Positions 33,943 to 42,320 of a stretch of DNA of 62,793 nucleotides are shown here, one piece after another. The stretch spans positions 1 through 62,793 of the forward strand of contig NZ_JAIVLG010000012.1 of NCBI RefSeq assembly GCF_020524545.1, written 5' to 3'. Source of the stretch: Microbacterium paraoxydans (lineage in GTDB: Bacteria; Actinomycetota; Actinomycetes; Actinomycetales; Microbacteriaceae). The translations under genes were made by a program, and so were the position numbers. The notes under the pieces are model-generated. The model worked only from the letters and a program-made list of their open reading frames with translations, had not been told where the DNA came from and ran no database searches. Position 1 is the first letter of the stretch. Each line of letters opens with the position of its first letter.

Positions 33943-34269
33943 TCAGGCAGCGGCGGGCGCGTGTGTGATGCCGAGCCCGGGTGTGCCGTACGTGGGGAGC
34001 ACTTCGCCGAGTACCAGTCGGTAGTCATCGATCCACCGACTGCTCTGGCCTTTCGACTTGCGGTGGACGGGCGTCCCGATCAGCTGCTGCATCGACTCTT
34101 GAGTCGCCCGGTAGTACACCTTGGCATGGCGCTCGCCGCTCTCGTTCGTCCGTTCCTCCTCGCCTAGGAAGCGCGGGATTTGGCGCGCGCGTGCGGCGAT
34201 CTCGTTGTTGAGTTCGTGAAACTCGGCGTCGAACGCCCTGGCTTGAGAAATGAACGTGGACGTGAACAC
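33943..34269 (-). CDS. Small antibiotic-biosynthesis-monooxygenase (ABM)-like protein
   Basis: This 108-aa protein has the pattern of a single ABM ferredoxin-like domain: MFTSTFISQARAFDAEFHEL, RFLGEEERTNESGERHAKVY, YYRATQESMQQLI, PVHRKSKGQSSRWIDDYRLV. Members are monooxygenases or oxygen-independent ligand-binding proteins. It starts with GTG 34269 behind a strong GAGGAGG. It is the first gene of the leftward run toward the APC permease and hom operon and is divergent from the racemase. Its role there is unknown. Confidence 0.65.
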   Translation of the reverse strand: MFTSTFISQARAFDAEFHELNNEIAARARQIPRFLGEEERTNESGERHAKVYYRATQESMQQLIGTPVHRKSKGQSSRWIDDYRLVLGEVLPTYGTPGLGITHAPAAA

Positions 34270-34322
34270 GGATGCCTCCTCGCATCGAGTGCCCGGCGGG
34301 GCTGTCGATCAGCATAGAGCAC

Positions 34323-34354
34323 TGCACTGCACTTTGCTAGCAGTTTGGTGCACT
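34323..34354. promoter_or_regulatory. Cluster of TGCACT hexamers between ABM-like and racemase genes
   Basis: TGCACT appears at 34323-34328, 34328-34333 and 34349-34354, three times in 32 bases. The last copy extends to TGCACTA and directly abuts ATG 34355, the same heptamer as the right arm of the XRE-cupin operator. It lies between divergent genes that bound the permease/hom operon and the racemase, so a common repressor could act here. Confidence 0.45.
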
Positions 34355-35527
34355 ATGGAGTGTATGAAGTTCACCGCATCGTCCGACGTAGATCGCTCGT
34401 GCGCGCCGCGCGCCTGCGTCGATCTTTCGGCACTACGGCGCAATGCAGACACCGTAAGGAAGTTGCTGCCGTCGAAGCGACTTATGGCAGTCGTGAAAGG
34501 CGATGCCTATGGCCACGGGCTGGTCGAATCTGCCATGGCGTTGGTAGATGCGGGTGTCGAAGCGCTTGGCGTCGCCTCGTTGGAGGAAGCGCTCGAACTG
34601 CGAGATGCAGGAGTGCCGGAGGCGGTCCGAATCCTCGCATGGCTGTACGCCCCAGTGCACAACGATGCGCGTATTGCTGAGGCGATCCGGGCTCGCATTG
34701 ACCTTTCGGTTGGCTCTATGGAGCACCTCGCTGCAGTCCATCGTGCTGCGACGAGTGTCGGCGAGCTTGTTCGTGTTCACCTTGAGATGGACACCGGCCT
34801 CGGACGCGGGGGGGTGCAGATGAGCGTCTGGGACGATCTAGCGCGAGCCGCAGCGCTGCATGAGGCGAGCGGGGCCATTCGGATCGTGGGGCTCTGGACT
34901 CAGCTCAGCTACGCAGACGCCCCAGAGGATCCCGTCAACGAACGTCAGCTTGCTGTTTTCCGCCGCGGCGAGGCGGTCGCGCAAAGCTATGGACTCCGAT
35001 TCGAGGCTGTTCACACGTCGACATCCGCACGTGCGCTCACCCGGCCGACTTCCGAGCTCTACGGAGACACAGTGCGAATTGGTCTGGCATTGTTCGGGGT
35101 GTCGCCGGTGAGCGGTACCTCCTCACACTTCTGGGGCTTGTCGCCGGTTCTTTCGGTCACTGCCCCAATCGTTCAGGTGAAGTTCCTCGAGGCGGGCGCG
35201 CGCATCGGATACGACGAAAGCCATCGTCTCTCCCGCGACGGCTACATCGGGCTGGTGCCGATGGGGTATGCGGACGGCGTTCCGAAATACCTTTCGCGAG
35301 GGGCGGACGTGAGCGTGCGCGGGCGCCGCCATGCAGTCGTTGCGGTCAATATGGACCAGTTTCTGATCGACCTTGGGAGGGACCCGGTACCCGTTGGCGC
35401 AGTCGCCACGATCTTGGGTTCGGATGGGGCGGTGACTATTGATGCCAATGACTGGGGTGCGGCGATAGGTAGCTACGGCGACGAGATTGTCGTTCGGTTC
35501 GGGGCTGGCCTGCCGCGCACCTACTAG
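34355..35527 (+). CDS. Alanine-racemase-family PLP amino-acid racemase
   Basis: This 390-aa fold-type III enzyme has the PLP lysine in LMAVVKGDAYGHGLVESA, LEMDTGLGRGGVQ, the catalytic Tyr region as GARIGYDESHRLSRDG and GLVPMGYADGVPKYLSRG. It interconverts L- and D-amino acids. The sequence is divergent from housekeeping Alr in the middle (HTSTSARAL, where Alr has HxAN(S/T)AA), so another amino acid is likely. Two starts are possible, ATG 34355 and ATG 34364. The promoter region shares TGCACT sites with the canavanine-type operons. It may feed or detoxify D-forms of the same amino acids (inference). Confidence 0.85.
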   Translation: MECMKFTASSDVDRSCAPRACVDLSALRRNADTVRKLLPSKRLMAVVKGDAYGHGLVESAMALVDAGVEALGVASLEEALELRDAGVPEAVRILAWLYAPVHNDARIAEAIRARIDLSVGSMEHLAAVHRAATSVGELVRVHLEMDTGLGRGGVQMSVWDDLARAAALHEASGAIRIVGLWTQLSYADAPEDPVNERQLAVFRRGEAVAQSYGLRFEAVHTSTSARALTRPTSELYGDTVRIGLALFGVSPVSGTSSHFWGLSPVLSVTAPIVQVKFLEAGARIGYDESHRLSRDGYIGLVPMGYADGVPKYLSRGADVSVRGRRHAVVAVNMDQFLIDLGRDPVPVGAVATILGSDGAVTIDANDWGAAIGSYGDEIVVRFGAGLPRTY

Positions 35528-35605
35528 TTGAGCGCGTTGAAGCGGAGAAGTAGGGCTGGAACCGAGAGTCCGGCCGCGCGGGTACGCTTCACGCGTCAAG
35601 CTGGC

Positions 35606-35630
35606 GCAACGTTACGCAACGTTCTATCGT
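35606..35630 (+). promoter_or_regulatory. LacI-type operator repeats and -10 box of the lacI-type gene
   Basis: GCAACGTTAC (35606-35615) and GCAACGTTCT (35616-35625) stand in tandem one helical turn apart. A -10-like TATCGT (35625-35630) lies 6 bases before ATG 35637, giving a leaderless message. The same core occurs as the perfect palindrome GCAACGTTGC at 36702-36711. Autorepression by the LacI-type protein is likely. Confidence 0.6.
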
Positions 35631-35636
35631 GGGGTC

Positions 35637-36668
35637 ATGGCATCTGATGTTGTACCCCGTAAGCGGCGCCGCCCGAGCATTCACGCGGTGGCTGAAATCG
35701 CCGGCGTAGCGCCCTCCACCGTCTCCCGGTATCTCAACGGGAAGCTTGAGATTGCTGTTGAGACTGAGGGACGTATCCGCGCGGCCATGGCCGAGATTGG
35801 GTACTCCAAGCCGCAGACCGAGGAGCCTTCGGGGAAGACGCCGCTCATCGCCATCGTCGTGCCGCGAGTGGAAATCGCCTACTTCGCAGACCTCGCAGAT
35901 CGCGTCGCTGATGCCGCTGAGCGCGCCGGATTGGAAACGGTGATCTGTACGACTCGCAGTCGTGGTTTCAAGCGCGGCTCACTCATCGAACAACTTCTCG
36001 CACTGCCGGTGGCCGGTGTGGTGTTCGCGGGAACGAACAAGCACAACGAGGGGGTGCGTCAGTTCCAAGAGGCGGGGATCCCGGTCGTAGCAATTGCTGA
36101 ACCTGTCCGCGGCCTGGAGCTGGACAGCGTGCGCGTCGACTACCGCTCCGGCGCCCATCAGGCGGTCGCCTACTTGGCGAGCCTCGGACACCGTTCCATC
36201 GCGATGATTGCGGGGCCTTCCTGGTTGGAATCGAATCTTGCTGCTCGCTCAGGGTTCGAAGACGCGCTGCGCCAGTGCGGCATCGAACCGCGCGCGGACC
36301 TGCAACTTTTCGGAGAGATCAGTCGCGATTTTGGCTACTCCGCGCTCTCTCAACTGCTGCTCGAGACGGACCGTCCCACAGCCATTTACGTCACAGCCGA
36401 TGAGATTGCGCTTGGGGTGTACTGGGCAGCACGAGACCTCGGTGTGACGCTGCCGGACGAGCTCTCGATTGTTGGTTCAGACGATATCTCGATGGCACAG
36501 TTCCTCACGCCCGCCTTGACGTCGGTGAGACTGCCACGCGACAAGATGGCAGACCGCGCCATCGACATCCTTCTGAGCCGTCTGGCTGGTGAGGATTCCG
36601 GTGAAGTCTCCGATCTGGTCCTGCCCGTGACCCTCCAGGTCCGCAGCTCCGCAACCAACCCCATGTAA
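35637..36668 (+). CDS. LacI-family transcriptional regulator
   Basis: This 343-aa protein has an N-terminal LacI HTH (SIHAVAEIAGVAPSTVSRYL, NGKLEIAVETEGRIRAAMAE) and a sugar-binding-protein-like effector domain (PLIAIVVPRVEIAYFADLAD to GSDDISMAQFLTPALTSV). The match to the family is end to end. Its own promoter and that of the next operon carry the palindrome core GCAACGTT, so it likely controls itself and 36764-44665. The effector need not be a sugar; the target genes act on a nitrogen compound. Confidence 0.94.
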   Translation: MASDVVPRKRRRPSIHAVAEIAGVAPSTVSRYLNGKLEIAVETEGRIRAAMAEIGYSKPQTEEPSGKTPLIAIVVPRVEIAYFADLADRVADAAERAGLETVICTTRSRGFKRGSLIEQLLALPVAGVVFAGTNKHNEGVRQFQEAGIPVVAIAEPVRGLELDSVRVDYRSGAHQAVAYLASLGHRSIAMIAGPSWLESNLAARSGFEDALRQCGIEPRADLQLFGEISRDFGYSALSQLLLETDRPTAIYVTADEIALGVYWAARDLGVTLPDELSIVGSDDISMAQFLTPALTSVRLPRDKMADRAIDILLSRLAGEDSGEVSDLVLPVTLQVRSSATNPM

Positions 36669-36701
36669 CGAACTCGTAAACAACGATCACGAAACACTTG
36701 C

Positions 36702-36711
36702 GCAACGTTGC
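36702..36711. promoter_or_regulatory. LacI-type operator before the M24/ABC operon
   Basis: GCAACGTTGC is a perfect 10-base palindrome 53 bases before ATG 36764, and matches the tandem sites before the lacI-type gene. It lies where it would overlap the promoter of the M24 gene. Confidence 0.6.
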
Positions 36712-36763
36712 TTGCGTGGTGCATGCTCTGTGCAATCGCTTTACACAGAGAGGTGCCCTACTC

Positions 36764-38131
36764 ATGGCTCGCTACGCACATGTCCCCCTTCCCGTTTTCG
36801 GTCTCGGTGAGAACCCCGCAGAGACGACGGTGGAGGAGTACCAGCAGCGCATTGCCCAGGCTCGCGAGCTGATGAAAGCTAAGGGTCTCGACACCCTCGT
36901 GGTCTACGGCGACCGGGAGTACTTCGGTGACCTGTATCACCTCATCGGTATCGACCCGCGCTTCGAAGAGGGTCTGCTCGTTCTCACGGCGGACGACAGC
37001 ACGGTGATCCTCGGCAACGAGAATCTTGGCCGTCCGAACCGCGAGATCGGGCACAAGGTCGCTCTCTGGCAGGAGCTCAGCCCGGGTGGCCAGCGGCGCG
37101 ACGCTGCTTCAACGCTCGAGAGCCTGCTGCGCGATGCCGGTGTGAGCGCCGGCTCCACGGTCGGCGTGAACGGCCAGAAGCGTCTGACCTCAACGTTCTT
37201 CGAGTCGGATGCACCGCAGTTCTCCGCCCCGGCGTACCTCGTCGATGCTCTGCGCAGGCTCGTCGGCAACGGCGAATTGCGCGACGCAAAGGACCTGTTC
37301 ACCCACCCCGACTTTGGACTTCGCTCTGTGGCCACGGTCCACGACATCTCACGGTTCGAGTTCGGCTCCAGCGTTCTCTCGCTCAGCGTCCTTCGCGCGA
37401 TGGAGGGCATCACTCCCGGCGTGAACGCCGACGAGCTCAGCGACGGCTACTTCAGCCGCGGAGTTTCCGAAACCGTGCACCGCATGCTCAACTTCGGAGA
37501 CCGCGTCGGACTCGGCTCCCCGCGACCGCTTCCCGCGCGCCTCGGCGACAAGTTCCAGCTCGCCCAGGGCATCCAAGGCGGCCTGACTGCACGCGTCGGA
37601 GTTATTGCCGGCAGCGAGAGCGACCTCAAGCCCGAGCAGGCTGAGTTGTTCAACGCGCTCACCCTCAACTACTTCGACGTGCTGACCGCATGGCACGAGA
37701 CGGTGCGCGTCGGCGCCGACACGGCAGACGTGTTCGATGTCGTCGACGGGATCCGGGACGACTCCGTGTGGCAGTTCGCCCTCAACCCGGGTCACCAGTT
37801 GCACTACGAAGAGTGGAGCAACAGCAACTTCTGGAAGGACGACCACCAGACCCTCCGTTCCGGCTCGATGCTGCAGTGCGACGTCATTCCCGTCACCGCT
37901 CGCGCAGACGTCGAGGTCGGTATCGAGGACGGGCTCGTCCTCGCGGACGCCGCGCTTCGAGACGAGATCGCAAACATCTACCCGGAGCTGTGGGGCCGCA
38001 TCCAGGCACGTCGCACCTTCCTCGCGGACAACATCGGCGTGCAGTTGGACGAGTCCCTCCTGCCGCTGAGCAACACCCCTCTCTGGCACACCCCGTACGT
38101 GCTCGACGGTGCACGCAACCTCACCCGATAA
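36764..38131 (+). CDS. M24 (creatinase/aminopeptidase P)-fold protein
   Basis: This 455-aa protein has an N-terminal creatinase-like domain (about 25-190, VEEYQQRIAQARELMKAKGL DTLVVYGDREYF) and a C-terminal pita-bread region (about 215-440). The metal ligands of peptidase M24 are not all visible: an Asp lies in LQCDVIPV and a Glu in VGIEDGLVLAD, but a first DxG pair is missing (FGDRVGLGSP). It may therefore be a metal-free creatinase-like hydrolase rather than a dipeptidase. It leads a run with an amidohydrolase and an ABC importer under the LacI palindrome. GAGAGG precedes ATG 36764. Confidence 0.75.
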   Translation: MARYAHVPLPVFGLGENPAETTVEEYQQRIAQARELMKAKGLDTLVVYGDREYFGDLYHLIGIDPRFEEGLLVLTADDSTVILGNENLGRPNREIGHKVALWQELSPGGQRRDAASTLESLLRDAGVSAGSTVGVNGQKRLTSTFFESDAPQFSAPAYLVDALRRLVGNGELRDAKDLFTHPDFGLRSVATVHDISRFEFGSSVLSLSVLRAMEGITPGVNADELSDGYFSRGVSETVHRMLNFGDRVGLGSPRPLPARLGDKFQLAQGIQGGLTARVGVIAGSESDLKPEQAELFNALTLNYFDVLTAWHETVRVGADTADVFDVVDGIRDDSVWQFALNPGHQLHYEEWSNSNFWKDDHQTLRSGSMLQCDVIPVTARADVEVGIEDGLVLADAALRDEIANIYPELWGRIQARRTFLADNIGVQLDESLLPLSNTPLWHTPYVLDGARNLTR

Positions 38132-38143
38132 GGAGCCGAGACC

Positions 38144-39409
38144 ATGACACACGCAGACAAGACCATCGTCATTCGTGGCGACGGGATCGTTGACGGCACG
38201 GGCGGGCCCGTGAAGGATGCCGCCGACATTGTCGTAACCGGAACGAAAATCGAGCGGATTGTTCCTCGGGAGTCCGAGACGTTCGCCGCTGACGTGGAGA
38301 TCGTCGATGCATCCGGCTCCACTCTCATGCCAGGGCTTATCGACTCACACATGCACTTCTTTGGTGTGCCGAGTCATCAACTCCAGCGGCTTCCGAAGGA
38401 GACCGAGTCGTACCGTGCGCTTCGAGCGGCAGGCGAGGCCCGCAAGATGCTGCTCGCGGGCATCACGTCCGCAAGAGACCTCGGCTCGTCCATCGGACCG
38501 GACGTGCGCCGGGGTATCAACGAAGGGCACATCCCCGGGCCGAAGCTGGTGACTGCGGGGGAATTCATCACCACCACCAACGGCACCTGGGAGTACACGG
38601 ACCTCCCTATCGAGTGGGCTCGTGAGCGAGACATCATCGCCGACGGCGCGGACGGGATGCGTGAAATCGTCCGTCGTCGCACGCGCTCCGGCGCGAACGT
38701 GATCAAGCTGGGCCTCTCGAAGGGGTATATCGACGACCAGTACCACGCTTGGGGCGACGACCCCAACATGCAACTTGCGGCGATGACACTCGAAGAGGTC
38801 GAGGCTGCAGTCGACGAAGCTCACATCCACGGCATCAAGGTCAGCGCACATTGCATCGGTGAAGCGGCGGTCGTCCTGGCCCTGGACGGCGGCATCGACA
38901 TCATCGAGCACGGCTACGCCATCACCGAGGAAACGCGAGCGCGACTTGCAGCCTCCGGAAAGCTCGTCGGTTCGACCATCTCGCAGTTGTACAGCCACCA
39001 GGCCGCATACGTTGAGTACAACTACCCGCAATGGGAGCGGGACGTCTTCGACCGCCACACGAAGCAGATGAAGATCGACTTCGTGCGCAGCCTCGCTGCA
39101 GGCGTTCGCTTCGTCCTCGGCTCAGACCTCATCGGCTACCCCACACACCCGCAGGACACAGCAGCACGCGAGTTCCAGTACGCAGTCGAGTGGGGCATGG
39201 ACCCGGAAGAAGCGCTCGTGGCGGGTACAGCCCGTGGTGCGGAAGCCCTCGGCGTCGAGAACGAGACCGGCACACTCGAGGTCGGCAAGTACGCCGACAT
39301 CATCGCGGTCCCCGGTGACCCCACCGCGGACATCACGTCCCTTCAGCGGCCGTCACTGGTCGTGAAGAACGGGCACCTCATCCGACACGGCAGCAACATC
39401 CTCATCTGA
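38144..39409 (+). CDS. Amidohydrolase (imidazolonepropionase/prolidase-like)
   Basis: This 421-aa amidohydrolase-superfamily TIM barrel has metal ligands in TLMPGLIDSHMHFFG (HxH), a probable carboxylated Lys in ANVIKLGLSKGY, His in KVSAHCIGEAAV and IIEHGYAIT, and Asp in FVLGSDLIGYP. The close style is that of the Met-dependent hydrolase A group, which includes Xaa-Pro dipeptidases and carboxypeptidase-like amidases. It lies 12 bases after the M24 gene and 14 before the ABC ATPase, so it is in the LacI-controlled operon. The substrate is probably an N-acyl or cyclic amide taken up by the ABC system. Confidence 0.9.
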   Translation: MTHADKTIVIRGDGIVDGTGGPVKDAADIVVTGTKIERIVPRESETFAADVEIVDASGSTLMPGLIDSHMHFFGVPSHQLQRLPKETESYRALRAAGEARKMLLAGITSARDLGSSIGPDVRRGINEGHIPGPKLVTAGEFITTTNGTWEYTDLPIEWARERDIIADGADGMREIVRRRTRSGANVIKLGLSKGYIDDQYHAWGDDPNMQLAAMTLEEVEAAVDEAHIHGIKVSAHCIGEAAVVLALDGGIDIIEHGYAITEETRARLAASGKLVGSTISQLYSHQAAYVEYNYPQWERDVFDRHTKQMKIDFVRSLAAGVRFVLGSDLIGYPTHPQDTAAREFQYAVEWGMDPEEALVAGTARGAEALGVENETGTLEVGKYADIIAVPGDPTADITSLQRPSLVVKNGHLIRHGSNILI

Positions 39410-39423
39410 AAGAAAACACAACC

Positions 39424-40245
39424 ATGACACTCCTCAACGACAACGGCGTCTCCCTGAGGGAAGACGACGCGAACGAACCGTACATGCGGTTCCAGGACGT
39501 CGGGCTGCGATACAGCGAGCGCGGCCCGGCGATCCTGTCCGACATCAACCTAGATGTGAAGAAGGGTGAGATCGTTTGCCTGCTGGGAGCGAGCGGGTGT
39601 GGGAAGTCCACGCTGCTGAACGTCGCAGCAGGATTTCTTGAGCCAACTGAGGGCAAAGCACTCCTCCAGGGGAGCGAAATCTCAGGCCCGGGCGCGGACC
39701 GTGTGATGGTCTTTCAGGAGGACGCGGTGTTCCCCTGGTACACCGTTCGCCAGAACGTCGCGTACGGACTGCGCGTCCGTGGAGTCTCGAAGCAGGAGAC
39801 AGCCGAGCTCGTCAACGATGCCATCAACCTAGTCGGTCTCACTGAGTTCGCAGACGCCTATCCGCGAGAGCTCTCCGGCGGAATGCGCAAGCGCTGCGAC
39901 ATGGCCCGAGCCATCGTCCTTCGGCCGGAGTCGATCCTGATGGACGAGCCATTCGCTGCACTTGACGTCATGACGAAGGAGCGGTTGCAGGTGCAGTTCC
40001 GCGAGATCAGTGAAGCGCAGAGCTCTACGTCTCTGTTCGTCACCCACGATCTTGAGGAAGCGTTGTTCGTCGGCACTCGCATCGCGATTCTTCGCAAGGG
40101 TGCGGGTCCCTTCCTTGCTCTCGCGGACGTTCCATTCGGCGCGCATCGAGAGGTGGAGATCAAGACATCCCCGGAGTTCCAGAAGCTCCGTCGCGAGCTC
40201 GTTGATGTCATCGCCAGCGACCCCTCCAACCAGAAGGCTGCATGA
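39424..40245 (+). CDS. ABC transporter ATPase (nitrate/sulfonate/taurine type)
   Basis: This 273-aa ATPase energises import through the adjacent permease. The Walker A GASGCGKST is at 55-63, the Q-loop in MVFQEDAVFPW, the signature in ELSGGMRKRCDMARA, the Walker B in SILMDEPFAALD and the switch His in FVTHDLEEAL. The FQEDAVFPW motif is typical of the SsuB/TauB/NrtD class. It overlaps the permease gene by four bases (40242-40245). Confidence 0.95.
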   Translation: MTLLNDNGVSLREDDANEPYMRFQDVGLRYSERGPAILSDINLDVKKGEIVCLLGASGCGKSTLLNVAAGFLEPTEGKALLQGSEISGPGADRVMVFQEDAVFPWYTVRQNVAYGLRVRGVSKQETAELVNDAINLVGLTEFADAYPRELSGGMRKRCDMARAIVLRPESILMDEPFAALDVMTKERLQVQFREISEAQSSTSLFVTHDLEEALFVGTRIAILRKGAGPFLALADVPFGAHREVEIKTSPEFQKLRRELVDVIASDPSNQKAA

Positions 40246-41090
40246 TGTCTACGACTACTCAGATCTCCACCCGGTACCGTCGTCCGCCGAGCGTGTGGCG
40301 CAGCCGGAGCCTTCGAACCGTCGAGGCGCTCGTCGTACCCGTCGCGCTCCTCGTCCTCTGGGCGGTGGTGACATCCGCGGGCCTCATCGACACGCTCTTC
40401 CTGCCGAGCCCTGAGATGTTCTGGAACAGCCTCGTGGGGCTTGCGCCGCTGCTGCCGAGCGCCATCGGGATGACGGTGAGTCTCACCCTCGCGGGCTTCT
40501 TCATCGGCACGCTCGGCGGCATCGTCGTCGGGCTCCTGCTCGCCTACAGCTTCAGGATCCGGAACCTGTTCGGCGGGGTGTTCGAGGCGCTGCGCCCGGT
40601 ACCAGTCTTCGCGCTCATTCCGCTCTTCATCCTCTGGTTCGGTCTCGGTACGACACCGCAGATCATCCTCGTCGCCTTCGGCACTTTCGTCGTGCTGGTG
40701 GTGACGACGTTGGAAGCGATCCGAAACGTCAGCCCGGTGTACGTCAAGGCCGCACTGAATCTCGGTGCCAGCCGCAGCTTCATCTACCGGACTGTCATCG
40801 TTCCGTCCATCACCCCGCACCTTGTCGGTGCAGTCCGAGTGAGTGCCGCAGCCTCCTGGGGGCTCGGTGTCGCGGCGGAGTTCATCGGCGCGCAGGACGG
40901 CCTCGGCTACCTGATGCTCAACCGGCAGACGTTCCTGGACACTGCCGGAATCCTCGTCATCGTCGTGATCTACAGCCTCATCGCGTTCTTGTTCGACACC
41001 CTCATCCGGATCGGTCAGCGGCGACTGCTGCGCTGGACCGGTCGCAACCAGTTGTCCTCGCAAGTTGGTTCTGTCCTAGGAGTGAAGTAA
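40242..41090 (+). CDS. ABC transporter permease (nitrate/sulfonate/taurine type)
   Basis: This 282-aa inner-membrane protein has six helices and the BPD_transp_1 fold. The EAA coupling loop is in IRNVSPVYVKAALNLGASRS, with RTVIVPSITPHLVGAVRVSA, as in SsuC/TauC. The start ATG 40242 overlaps the ATPase. The substrate-binding lipoprotein follows after 2 bases. Confidence 0.95.
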   Translation: MMSTTTQISTRYRRPPSVWRSRSLRTVEALVVPVALLVLWAVVTSAGLIDTLFLPSPEMFWNSLVGLAPLLPSAIGMTVSLTLAGFFIGTLGGIVVGLLLAYSFRIRNLFGGVFEALRPVPVFALIPLFILWFGLGTTPQIILVAFGTFVVLVVTTLEAIRNVSPVYVKAALNLGASRSFIYRTVIVPSITPHLVGAVRVSAAASWGLGVAAEFIGAQDGLGYLMLNRQTFLDTAGILVIVVIYSLIAFLFDTLIRIGQRRLLRWTGRNQLSSQVGSVLGVK

Positions 41091-41092
41091 CG

Positions 41093-42241
41093 ATGCAACA
41101 CACGAAGCGCACCACCCGATCCCTTCTCACCGCCCTTGCCGGCCTGTCTGCTGTGGCTCTCGCCCTCAGCGGATGTGCGGGAAGCCCCACTGAATCCGCA
41201 GCTGATGACCTCACGACGGTGAGGATGTCTGTGCAGCCGCTGCATCAGTACGTGGCGTGGGAGTTCGCAGAGCAAAGCGGGATGGCGGAAGAACTCGGGC
41301 TGGATCTCGAGTTCACCTACCTTCCCCAAGTGGACACGGCCGTCCAGTCTCTCGCACGCGGCGACCTCGACATGATCAGCACCTGCGGCGCTTGCAACTT
41401 CCCGTATCTCGCGCAATCCCCCGACCTACGAGACGCCCTCATCATCAGCCAATTCAAGGGGTTCATTCTCGTCGGACAGGACGGGGCGCCCAGCTACGAC
41501 GCCCTGGTCGAAGAAGGGGCGAGACCGGAGGACGCCCGGCAGGAAGTCTTCGACTACCTCAAGGGCCGCACGTTCGTTCTGCGAGAATCGGCATTCGGGG
41601 CACTCGTGAACGGCCTGCTGGATGAAGCTGGCCTCACCCGAGACGACGTCACGATCCTCGACGTCGCCGACGACGCCCGTGCTGGTCAGGCCTTCCTGCA
41701 GGGGCAGGCAGACTTCTACATGGGTTCGCTCGCCCAGGAGTCCAAGCTTCTGCGCGACTACCCGGACCGTGCAGTCAACATGGGCGGTGCCGAGATTCTC
41801 GGGCCGGGAGGTCTGTGGTACGACACGATGGCCGTCGATCAGGACTGGCTGGACGAGAACCCCGAGACGATGGTCAAGATGGCTGCGCTGTGGGCGCGCG
41901 TCGCTCGGTACGTCACCGAAAAGCCCGACGACGTCGTGCCGCTCATCACGGAACTCATCAACAAGAACTCCGGCTCCACCTTCTCCGATGAGGAGATCGA
42001 GCAGCTGCTGAACGACTTCCTCGGTTTCGCGACCTTGGATCGCTGGGAGAACGACACCTACAACCCGAACAGCGACCTGTACTGGAAGAAATCCATCGAC
42101 TTCTACGCAGCCCAGAACGTCACTGACGGAGTCCTCCCGGAAAGCGTCGACGTGGACCAGCATTATGTTGACGAAGAGATCTATAACCAGCTCACTGGCG
42201 ATCAAGACCTGCTCGATTGGGTCAACGCCCCGCTGACCTGA
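41093..42241 (+). CDS. ABC substrate-binding lipoprotein (SsuA/NMT1-like)
   Basis: This 382-aa protein has a lipoprotein signal (AGLSAVALALSGCAGS, lipobox LSGC, Cys29) and a type II binding-protein fold. RMSVQPLHQYVAWEFAEQSG, DLDLEF and TAVQSLARGDLDMISTCGAC follow the SsuA/ThiY layout. It belongs to the importer at 39424-41090. The pocket-lining segment TCGACNFPYL with two cysteines is unusual. Operon neighbours (amidohydrolase, arginase-family enzyme) point to an organic nitrogen compound rather than sulfonate. A hairpin follows the stop. Confidence 0.9.
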   Translation: MQHTKRTTRSLLTALAGLSAVALALSGCAGSPTESAADDLTTVRMSVQPLHQYVAWEFAEQSGMAEELGLDLEFTYLPQVDTAVQSLARGDLDMISTCGACNFPYLAQSPDLRDALIISQFKGFILVGQDGAPSYDALVEEGARPEDARQEVFDYLKGRTFVLRESAFGALVNGLLDEAGLTRDDVTILDVADDARAGQAFLQGQADFYMGSLAQESKLLRDYPDRAVNMGGAEILGPGGLWYDTMAVDQDWLDENPETMVKMAALWARVARYVTEKPDDVVPLITELINKNSGSTFSDEEIEQLLNDFLGFATLDRWENDTYNPNSDLYWKKSIDFYAAQNVTDGVLPESVDVDQHYVDEEIYNQLTGDQDLLDWVNAPLT

Positions 42242-42251
42242 GCACCGTAAG

Positions 42252-42283
42252 ACTGGGCACGCGACCGGTGTCGCGTGCCCAGT
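42252..42283 (+). terminator. Hairpin after the ABC binding-protein gene
   Basis: A perfect 13-bp stem (42252-42264 with 42271-42283) closes a CCGGTG loop, starting 10 bases after the binding-protein stop. It is followed by TTCGTCC, so the T-run is weak. It may only damp read-through to the arginase-family gene 38 bases on, or protect the 3' end of the message. Confidence 0.65.
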
Positions 42284-42320
42284 TTCGTCCCCAGAGCGTT
42301 TTCGAAGACGAAAGAACACC

